Shown piece by piece: positions 1 to 6,905 of a DNA stretch of 13,895 nucleotides (its first letter is position 1; each line of letters begins with the position of its first letter). Under the pieces are notes generated by a model that worked only from the letters and a program-made list of their open reading frames with translations, was not told the origin of the DNA and ran no database searches. A program made the position numbers and the translations under genes. The stretch comes from Planctomycetota bacterium (GTDB taxonomy: Bacteria; Planctomycetota; UBA1135): positions 1 to 13,895 of the forward strand of contig JACNJP010000313.1 in NCBI GenBank assembly GCA_014382465.1. Reading direction: 5' to 3'.

Positions 1-181
1 CACCGGCATGGAGGCGAACCTGCGCTTCGCCGGCCCTGATACCCTCGAGACCAAGATCTTCTGCCGGCTGACCGCCTGGCAGAACTGGATCTTCCAGCGC
101 CCCAACGCCGTCGGCAGCGCCGGCGCGCTGCAGTGCTACGGCACGCCCACCCGCCCCGACTTCGACTACAACCGCACCTGA
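1..181 (+). CDS. boxC: Benzoyl-CoA-dihydrodiol lyase BoxC, C-terminal fragment (5' end outside window)
   Basis: Reading from base 2, the frame gives 59 residues and a TGA at 179-181. The segment contains ETKIFCRLTAWQNWIFQRPN, then ALQCYGT and a final DYNRT, which I recognise as the C-terminus of BoxC. BoxC is a crotonase-superfamily lyase of about 550 residues. It opens the ring of 2,3-epoxybenzoyl-CoA to 3,4-dehydroadipyl-CoA semialdehyde and formate in the cytoplasm. Roughly 90% of the protein lies upstream of the window, so the active site cannot be checked. The stop is 22 bp before boxB, which fits co-transcription and the usual boxC/boxB linkage. The tail is short and the alternative is only a close paralogue, but adjacency to boxB makes the call firm. 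Confidence 0.9.
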   Translation, partial: TGMEANLRFAGPDTLETKIFCRLTAWQNWIFQRPNAVGSAGALQCYGTPTRPDFDYNRT

Positions 182-203
182 TCCGCCGTCACGCAGCTCG
201 CCC

Positions 204-1619
<1,416 letters not shown>

Positions 1620-1654
1620 GCCGCTCGCCGGCCCGCCGCCACCGACCCGCGCCG

Positions 1655-2314
1655 ATGGACGCCGCCCCTCCCTTCGAGGTCCGCCACGAATTGGAGGGGT
1701 GGACGCTGTTCTGGGCCGAGGTCGAGCTGGTCGGACCGCCCGCGGCGGCCGCGACCGCGGCGCTGCGCGAGGCCGCCGCCGCGTCCTTGCGCTCGCGGGT
1801 GGCCTCGCGCCAGTTGACCGAGGTCCCGGCCGTGGGGGAGCTGCGCAAGCTGTTCCGCGCCGCCGGCACCGACCCGACGCGTTACCGCCCGGCCTCGGAG
1901 GCGCTGGCGCGGCGGCTGTTGAAGGGCGACGCCATGCCCGCGATCCATCCGCTGGTGGACCTGAACAACTGCCTGTCGATGGCGCTGCTCGCCCCCTGCT
2001 GCGTCATGCGCGAGGGCAGCTTCGAGCCGCCCTTCGTGTGGCGCGCCGGTCTGCCCGGCGAGAGCTACCCGTCGCTGCGCGGCGGCGACTTCGGCCTCGA
2101 GGGCCGGCCGCTGCTGGTGGACGCGCTCGGCCCGGCGGACACGCCGATCACCGGCACCACCCGGGTGGGCATCGAGTCCGGCACCCGCCGCGCCACCTTG
2201 GTCAGCTACTTGCCGGCCGGGGTCGTCGATCCGGCGGACGCCCATGGCGCCATCCGCGAGCTGGCCGCCGGCATCCGCGTCCAGGTGATCTGGACCGGCC
2301 AGACGCGGTCCTGA
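1655..2314 (+). CDS. B3/B4 domain protein (PheRS beta-chain editing-domain homologue, COG3382-like)
   Basis: The 219-residue protein has the hallmarks of stand-alone B3/B4 domain proteins: GTDPTRYRPASEALARRLL (71-89), then HPLVDLNNCLS (98-108), and GPADTPITGTTRVG near 159-172. In the phenylalanyl-tRNA synthetase beta chain this fold binds and hydrolyses misacylated Tyr-tRNA(Phe). Free-standing versions are often assigned to tRNA quality control, but most have no tested function. The length (about 220-230) is normal for the stand-alone family. No signal peptide or membrane segment is seen, so it should be cytoplasmic. It starts 35 bp after boxB on the same strand, with no obvious terminator between, so it is probably the last gene of the box operon. 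Codon use matches its neighbours. The family is fairly sure; a role in benzoate catabolism is only suggested by position. Confidence 0.87.
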   Translation: MDAAPPFEVRHELEGWTLFWAEVELVGPPAAAATAALREAAAASLRSRVASRQLTEVPAVGELRKLFRAAGTDPTRYRPASEALARRLLKGDAMPAIHPLVDLNNCLSMALLAPCCVMREGSFEPPFVWRAGLPGESYPSLRGGDFGLEGRPLLVDALGPADTPITGTTRVGIESGTRRATLVSYLPAGVVDPADAHGAIRELAAGIRVQVIWTGQTRS

Positions 2315-2643
2315 CCCGGGCGGTCGACTCGTCCAGGCCGGTCCATCTGGGCGGTCTGAGTGGTGATCAGGCGGCAGAGCGGTGGGTGGGCACGCTGGCC
2401 CCTCTCTCCCATCTCCGGTTTGCCCGTCCTCCTTCAGGGGAGCCACAGGGCGTCACCGATTTGGCGCTGGGGCATTCCAGGCGGAGGCTGTTCCATGACC
2501 GCTCCTCAGTCCAGCCATCCACTGGGGAAGGGCTCCCGGTGGCCGGCGGGCCGGGACATCCTCTTTTGGAGGAAGGGAAGCCTGCTTCGGCTGCCCCCGG
2601 GTCCAGAACTGGCGCGAGGTCCAGGCGCGATTGCAGACCTGGC
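2315..2643. other. Gene-free spacer between convergent genes
   Basis: This 329-bp stretch separates the ends of the box/B3-B4 operon (+) and the nitrilase operon (-). Reading frames cross it on both strands, but their translations have no recognisable motif and lack the strong third-position G/C bias of the flanking genes. It contains one terminator-like hairpin (annotated separately) and two weak stems: TCCTC/GAGGA at 2559-2573 and AGCC/GGCT at 2579-2592. The latter is followed, on the minus strand, by a pyrimidine tract and might help end the nitrilase operon. I see no tRNA-like fold or tandem repeat. Confidence 0.6.
2534..2567 (+). terminator. Possible Rho-independent terminator
   Basis: TCCCGG (2534-2539) can pair with CCGGGA (2551-2556), extended inward by one T-G wobble. 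The stem is followed by ACATC and then CTCTTTT ending at 2567. This is the only GC-rich stem followed by a T run in the spacer, and it lies about 220 bp after the B3/B4 stop codon. The distance from the gene and the short T run keep confidence low. Confidence 0.35.
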
Positions 2644-3513
2644 TCAGCGATCGAGCTTGATCGAGAACACCCGCACCTCGGCGTCGCGGTCGCGCAGCTC
2701 GCCGAGGATGGTGCCCGCGGCGTCGGCGGCGGCGCTGCGGCCGCCGTAGGTCATGCCGGTCCAGGGGCCGTTGGAGATCGCGCCGACCAGGTTGGGGCCG
2801 ATCACCGGGGCGCCGGTTAGGCGAGCGGTGCGGCTGATCCAGGCGTGCAGGCTGTCGGCGTGCCCGGGCCAGGCGCCGCGGTCGGCGGCCCAGCCGAAGG
2901 GGACGACCACCAGGTCGGGCGCGGCGGCCGCCAGCGCCGCCGGCAGCTCCTCCTGGAAGACGTCGGCGCAGATCAGCAGCCCGATGCGGCCGAGCGGGGT
3001 GTCGGCCACGGTGGCGGCGCCGGCCGCGCCGCAGGTGTAGGGCGGGTCCATCAGCTCCTCGAGGACGTTGACCTTACGGTGCTTGGCGAGGATGGCGCCG
3101 TCGGCGCCGATCAGCAGCGCCGAGTCGTAGAGCCGGTCCCCGTCCTTCTCGGCCAGGCCGACCACCAGCAGGATCCGGTGCTCTCGCGCGAGCGCCGCCA
3201 GGCGGTCGCTGGTCGGTCCCGGAACCGGATCGGCGAGCTCGTGGGCCGCAGGGTTCACCCAGCCGAGCACGGCTGTCTCGGGGAAGCAGGCGAGCTGCGC
3301 GCCTTGGTCGGCCGCCTCCTCGACGGCGTAGGCGATGCGCCGCAGGTTGCCTTCGCGGTCGTCGTCGATGCACAGGGTCTGGCAGATCGCGACCCGGATC
3401 GCCCCGCCGCCGCCGGCCGGATCCGCCGCCTCGTCCGCTGCCCCGCCGGGGCCGCCGGCGCAGGCGGAGCCGAGGCAGCCGAGCAGGAGGAGCAGGGGAG
3501 AGGTCCTCACCAC
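2644..3513 (-). CDS. Nitrilase-superfamily (carbon-nitrogen hydrolase) lipoprotein
   Basis: The 289-residue protein has a nitrilase-fold domain (about 38-288). The catalytic set is visible: E79 in FPETAVLGW, K147 in KHRKVNV, the supporting E153, and C182 in GLLICADVFQEE. Such enzymes hydrolyse amides, carbamoyl groups or nitriles; the substrate here cannot be read from sequence. Unusually for the superfamily, the N-terminus is a lipoprotein signal: MVRTS, five leucines, then cysteines at 13 (LLGC) and 18 (GSAC), followed by a Gly/Ala/Pro-rich linker to about residue 38. That predicts an enzyme anchored in the envelope. It lacks the multi-spanning membrane region of apolipoprotein N-acyltransferase (Lnt). 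The start is GTG at 3513, with a second GTG next to it. It is the last gene of a four-gene operon, 4 bp after the small upstream gene. Confidence 0.85.
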   Translation of the reverse strand: MVRTSPLLLLLGCLGSACAGGPGGAADEAADPAGGGGAIRVAICQTLCIDDDREGNLRRIAYAVEEAADQGAQLACFPETAVLGWVNPAAHELADPVPGPTSDRLAALAREHRILLVVGLAEKDGDRLYDSALLIGADGAILAKHRKVNVLEELMDPPYTCGAAGAATVADTPLGRIGLLICADVFQEELPAALAAAAPDLVVVPFGWAADRGAWPGHADSLHAWISRTARLTGAPVIGPNLVGAISNGPWTGMTYGGRSAAADAAGTILGELRDRDAEVRVFSIKLDR

Positions 3514-3517
3514 CGGC

Positions 3518-3889
3518 TCAGGCCAGGTCCACCTTTCGGAAGTGGTCGAGGCCGTCCTTCGCCAGCCCTCGCAGCTCGGCGAACAGCTCCTCCTCGACGC
3601 GCTTGAAGTTGAAGCAGGACTTCCCCTGCATGCGCTTCCGCAGCCCGGGGCTGATGCCCTCGAGCAGCTTGGGCTCGACGTAGACCGGCATCAGGTGGAA
3701 GGAGACGTAGTTCTTGCGGATCGTGACGCCGCCGAAGCACATCGGCTGGCCTCGGAAGTCCTTCCTGGTGACGAGCAGGAAGTCGCCGGGCTGGTCGCGG
3801 GCGACCACGAGCGAGCGCTGGTGCCGAGCCAGCAGCTCCTTCAGGGCTCCGAAGGCGGCGTCGAAGTCGGCGGGGGGGCGGACAGCCAC
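3518..3889 (-). CDS. Small conserved-looking protein, function unknown (possibly DUF1801/YdhG-like)
   Basis: The 123-residue cytoplasmic protein has no signal peptide or membrane segment. Its central part (FGGVTIRKNYVSFHLMPVY, 52-70) and the later GISPGLRKRMQGKSCFNF (78-95) followed by EEELFAEL resemble a widespread small bacterial family with a core of sheet plus helices. I associate it loosely with the DUF1801/YdhG-type fold but cannot confirm this. The lone cysteines C51 and C92 do not form a CxxC motif. The gene begins with GTG 6 bp after the DUF1080 stop and ends 4 bp before the nitrilase start, so it is embedded in the operon and probably translationally coupled. Coding status is supported by the fit between neighbours and the strong GC third-position bias. 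No function is proposed. Confidence 0.75.
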   Translation of the reverse strand: MAVRPPADFDAAFGALKELLARHQRSLVVARDQPGDFLLVTRKDFRGQPMCFGGVTIRKNYVSFHLMPVYVEPKLLEGISPGLRKRMQGKSCFNFKRVEEELFAELRGLAKDGLDHFRKVDLA

Positions 3890-3895
3890 AGCAGC

Positions 3896-5254
3896 TCAGC
3901 GGCTGCGGGCCAGCTCCCGCACGAACAGGTTGGCAAATTCGATCGGAGCACCGTGGTGCTGCAGCGCAATCGGACCGCGCGCAGCCACCCCGGGCAGCCG
4001 CGCGCCGTCGATGACGCGCTCGCCGTTCAGGTCGACCGTCAGGGTCTCGCCGACCATCCGGATCAGGAAGCGGTTCCACTCGCCGATCTGCGCGTCGGCC
4101 GCGACCTTCGGCGTACACGCCGCGCGCACCTCGGCGGGCATGCTGGCGTCGGTGCGGTAGCCCCACACCTCCCCCGAGCCGACCGGCCAGCACCAGATGT
4201 TGACCTGCGCCTTGTCGGAGCCGCGCAGGTAGATGCCGCTGTCGCCGGCGTCGGGCACCACCGCCTCGACCGCCGCGCCGTCGTCGTCGTGCTGGACGCT
4301 GCCGTTCGGCAGGATGACCGGACGGGCGGCCTCCAGCGCGCCGCCGCTCCAGCGCCAGTCGGCGATCAGCTCGAAGTCGCCGAACTCCTCCTCGCTCCAA
4401 AGGTGGTCGCCCTCGCCGTCGTAGACCAGCTTCCAGTCCGAGGCCTTCCAGTGGCCTTCCTGCCCTTCGCCGACCCTCCAACCCTCGAGGTCCACCCCGT
4501 TGTAGAGGCTGCGGAAGCCCACCGCCCGATCGGCGACGTTGCCGGAGTGCATGACCATCTCGGTCGCCGGCAGCTCCTTGATGCGCAGGTTGCGGAAGTG
4601 CGCCTCCGAGCCCTCCGACTCCAGGCAGATGTAGCCCTTGCGCGGGTCGATGTCGTAGCCGCCGCTGACCTCCTCGCCGTTGACCTCGAGCTTGAGCGTG
4701 CCGCTGACGCAGGTGACGCGGTAGTGGTTCCACTCCGGCGAGGGCTTGGCGCGCTTCTCGCTCGGCAGGCAGCGCGCCCAGCCGCCCGGGTGCGGCCGGT
4801 CGGGGGTCATGACCGCGCCGTGGATCGGGAAGACGTCGCCGTGGCTGGTGTAGTTGTCCGTCTCGCGGCCGTCGAGCACCTGCACCTCGACCGCGCGCGT
4901 GAAGGGCTGGCCGCGCGCCGGCAGCGGGTCGGACCAGACGAAGAAGCCGGCGTTGCCCTGGGGCTTCATGTGGCGCCACTCGAGCTCGACGATGAAGTTC
5001 TCGTACATGCGCTCGGTGCGCAGCTCGCCGGTCGGTACGCCGCTGCAGACGATCATGCCGTCGCGCACCGTCCAGGTGCTCTCGTGGCAATTGACCGGCG
5101 CCCAGCCCTCGAGGTCGACGCCGTTGAACAGCGGCACGAAGCCGTCGGCGTCGGCTGCCGGTCGCGCGGGGCCGGGTCGCGCGGGGTCGAGGTGGCCGGG
5201 CGCGCCGCAAGCGGCGAGGGCCAGGAAGGCGGCGGGGAGGAGGAATCGCTTCAT
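3896..5254 (-). CDS. Lipoprotein with two tandem DUF1080 (3-keto-disaccharide hydrolase-type) domains
   Basis: The 452-residue protein starts MKRFLLPAAFLALAACG, a classic lipoprotein signal with lipidated C16 (lipobox LAAC). It then has two DUF1080 concanavalin-like sandwich domains. Domain 1 (about 38-228) opens with PLFNGVDLEGW and closes with HFRNLRIKEL. Domain 2 (about 247-448) opens with SLYNGVDLEGW and closes with EFANLFVREL. Both carry the small-residue turn typical of the family (GNAGFFV at 100-106, GDSGIYLRG at 337-345) and the EWN segment before the last strands. DUF1080 proteins are named for hydrolysis of 3-keto-glycosides and usually sit in the periplasm or on the outer surface. 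ATG 5254 is chosen over longer in-frame starts because the signal peptide begins there. It lies 8 bp after the DCC gene. The two domains may differ in activity, since domain 2 is more acidic and has a longer insert. Confidence 0.9.
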   Translation of the reverse strand: MKRFLLPAAFLALAACGAPGHLDPARPGPARPAADADGFVPLFNGVDLEGWAPVNCHESTWTVRDGMIVCSGVPTGELRTERMYENFIVELEWRHMKPQGNAGFFVWSDPLPARGQPFTRAVEVQVLDGRETDNYTSHGDVFPIHGAVMTPDRPHPGGWARCLPSEKRAKPSPEWNHYRVTCVSGTLKLEVNGEEVSGGYDIDPRKGYICLESEGSEAHFRNLRIKELPATEMVMHSGNVADRAVGFRSLYNGVDLEGWRVGEGQEGHWKASDWKLVYDGEGDHLWSEEEFGDFELIADWRWSGGALEAARPVILPNGSVQHDDDGAAVEAVVPDAGDSGIYLRGSDKAQVNIWCWPVGSGEVWGYRTDASMPAEVRAACTPKVAADAQIGEWNRFLIRMVGETLTVDLNGERVIDGARLPGVAARGPIALQHHGAPIEFANLFVRELARSR

Positions 5255-5262
5255 CGTTCTGC

Positions 5263-6183
5263 TCAAGCCTCGAAGCGCCAGCGCAATGCGGGCGGGACCA
5301 TGGGGCAGGCGCTCTCGGGCCTGGCGAAGAGCCGCTCGCGGAAGCCGGCGACCCAATCGTAGCCGCCGTCGGCGATCCCCCGCGGCACCAGCCGCAGCAG
5401 GAAGCCGAGCGGACGCCAGGCGCCGCCGAGTCGGCGGCAGAGGTGGACCACGGCGGCCGAACGCAGCAGCGGCGCGCCGTCGTCGCGCACCACCACCAGG
5501 CTGTCGGGCAGCGCGGCGGCGTGATCCGGCGGGAACAGGCGGCGGAAGGTCTCGCCGTGCAGCGGGGCGAAGCGCAGCAGCTCGGCGCGGTCCTCCTGCA
5601 GTAGGAACAGCACACCGCGGTGGCACAGGCCGCAGCCGCCGTCGAAGAACACCCGCTCGGGGCCGCCCGCCCGCCGCCCCGGGATCCATGCGGGTTCGGC
5701 AGCCGCGAGGGCGAGCAGGACGAAGCCGGCCAGGTCGAAGGCCTGGGGGAACCCGGGGGCGGAAGCCGCCTCGGCGATCAGGACGCCGATCAGGGCGAGC
5801 CGCGAGAGCAGCAGGACCCAGCTCGGCATCACCCAGCGCAGCCCGGCGACCGCGGCGGCCGGCGCCAGCGCGGCGTGCCGGATCAGCAGCAGGGCGCCGC
5901 CCACCATCCCGGCCTGGTCGCCGAGCGGGCCGGCGGCGCCGAGGCCCAGCCACAATCCGGCGGCCAGCAGCGCGGCTGGCACCTCGGCGCGGCCAGCGGC
6001 CACCAGCAGGCCGCAGAGGAGCTCCAGCAAACCGAGCGAGGGCCGCAGCCACGAGCCGGCGGCCAGGAGCTGCGAAATGCCCGCCGCGGCCACCGCCAGG
6101 CCCAATAAGACCCGCAAGAGGGCGAAATGCCCCTTCGTCCACGAGTTGCGAGCGAGTCCTATCATGGGTTCAGGCTCTCGCAT
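5263..6183 (-). CDS. Membrane protein with C-terminal DCC (DUF393) thioredoxin-like domain
   Basis: From the Met at 6183 the protein is 306 residues. The first half is very hydrophobic, with about six helices (near 22-41, 47-63, 68-84, 93-111, 119-137, 148-163) rich in Ala, Leu and Gly. The C-terminal domain begins with VFFDGGCGLC (about 178-187; cysteines 184 and 187), the signature of the DCC family of putative thiol-disulfide oxidoreductases, and ends with the usual YDWVAGFRERLF and a late Cys-Pro. It is therefore probably an inner-membrane redox protein; which side the DCC domain faces is not clear. ATG 6183 has GAGGG 9 nt upstream. ATG 6165 (300 residues) is an alternative with a natural membrane-protein start but no good ribosome site. 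Longer versions would run into the divergent VOC gene. It is the first gene of the minus-strand operon. Confidence 0.85.
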   Translation of the reverse strand: MREPEPMIGLARNSWTKGHFALLRVLLGLAVAAAGISQLLAAGSWLRPSLGLLELLCGLLVAAGRAEVPAALLAAGLWLGLGAAGPLGDQAGMVGGALLLIRHAALAPAAAVAGLRWVMPSWVLLLSRLALIGVLIAEAASAPGFPQAFDLAGFVLLALAAAEPAWIPGRRAGGPERVFFDGGCGLCHRGVLFLLQEDRAELLRFAPLHGETFRRLFPPDHAAALPDSLVVVRDDGAPLLRSAAVVHLCRRLGGAWRPLGFLLRLVPRGIADGGYDWVAGFRERLFARPESACPMVPPALRWRFEA

Positions 6184-6214
6184 CCTAAGCATCCCTCGAG
6201 GAGAGGACGTCACC
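6184..6214. promoter_or_regulatory. Divergent start region with back-to-back ribosome binding sites
   Basis: Only 31 bp separate the chosen starts of the DCC gene (-) and the VOC gene (+). The palindrome CCTCGAGG (6194-6201) contributes to a Shine-Dalgarno on each strand: GAGGAGAGG at 6198-6206 for the + gene, and GAGGG (6197-6193) for the - gene. There is no room for two ordinary promoters, so each promoter probably lies inside the opposite gene's 5' end. I could not identify convincing -35/-10 pairs. Confidence 0.45.
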
Positions 6215-6898
6215 ATGTCAGACTGCGACCAGAACTACCCCAACTCCATCATGCTCACCTGCCGTGACATGAAGGCCACCGCCGACTTCTACTGCGGCAA
6301 GCTCGGCTTCGAGATGAAGGAGGCCTGGCCGGACAAGCAGAACCCGATGTGGGCCAACCTGGTCCTCCACAAGCAGAGCGTGATGATCGGCGCGGCGATG
6401 ACGCCGGACGCCGCGACCTGCGAGCACGACCCGGAGGGGGCCGAGACCATGAAGGAGGTCATGGCCGAGTTCGAGACCAGCACCCCCGGCGCCGGCGTCT
6501 TCTTCTACCTGATGGTGCCCGACGTCGACGCCTACTACGCCGAGGTAACTGCCAGGGGCGTCAAGGCCCAGTCCGCGCCCAAGAACCAATTCTACGGCCT
6601 GCGCGACTTCCCGGTGCGCGACCCCGACGGCTACCGCTACCAGATCTACTCGCCGATCACCATGGAGAGCTGCCAGTCCTGCGCCATGCCGATGACCGAC
6701 GCCAAGCCGGGCCAGATGTACTGCCAGTACTGCACCGACGAGGACGGCCAGCTGCGCCCCTACGAGCAGGTCTTCGAGGGCACGGTGACCGGCTACTTCA
6801 TGGGCATGCAGAAGATGGAGCGGGCCGAGGCCGAGGCCGCCGCGCGCGAGCACCTGGCGAAGATGCCGGCCTGGATCAGCCGCGCGGTCGAAGCCTGA
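6215..6898 (+). CDS. VOC-family protein fused to a C-terminal zinc ribbon
   Basis: The 227-residue protein has an N-terminal vicinal-oxygen-chelate (glyoxalase/bleomycin-resistance type) unit (about 10-148). It includes the CRDMKATADFYCGKLGFEM entry helix and the LRDFPVRDPDGYRYQIYSP exit strand. A putative zinc ribbon follows (about 152-188) with C153/C156 (CQSC) and C170/C173 (CQYC), resembling the zf-ribbon_2 family. A short charged helical tail closes the protein. VOC proteins bind a metal between beta-alpha-beta-beta-beta units and may act as lyases, dioxygenases or antibiotic-binding proteins; the substrate is not deducible. ATG 6215 is preferred over longer in-frame starts because GAGGAGAGG sits just upstream and the VOC fold begins there. 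The protein has no signal peptide. The FG-GAP gene follows after 7 bp, so the two are probably co-transcribed, although one product is cytoplasmic and the other secreted. Confidence 0.9.
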   Translation: MSDCDQNYPNSIMLTCRDMKATADFYCGKLGFEMKEAWPDKQNPMWANLVLHKQSVMIGAAMTPDAATCEHDPEGAETMKEVMAEFETSTPGAGVFFYLMVPDVDAYYAEVTARGVKAQSAPKNQFYGLRDFPVRDPDGYRYQIYSPITMESCQSCAMPMTDAKPGQMYCQYCTDEDGQLRPYEQVFEGTVTGYFMGMQKMERAEAEAAAREHLAKMPAWISRAVEA

Positions 6899-6905
6899 TC
6901 GCCCG

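Noticed and set aside
2360..2749. Possible small gene in the 2315-2643 spacer (129 codons, plus strand)
   Set aside because: It has no ribosome site, weak GC3 bias, no recognisable motif, and runs into the nitrilase 3' end on the other strand.
3335..5362. 675-codon open frame on the plus strand across the nitrilase, small gene and DUF1080 gene
   Set aside because: It is antisense to three well-supported genes, has a repetitive Val/Asp/Ala/Arg composition and contains no domain signature.
5255..6142. N-terminal extension of the DUF1080 frame (296 extra residues)
   Set aside because: The extension overlaps the DCC gene out of frame and is Arg/Ala/Gly-rich nonsense. A clear lipoprotein signal starts at 5254.
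6077..6214. Longer start for the VOC/zinc-ribbon gene
   Set aside because: The extra residues overlap the DCC gene and do not belong to the VOC fold. A strong Shine-Dalgarno precedes ATG 6215.
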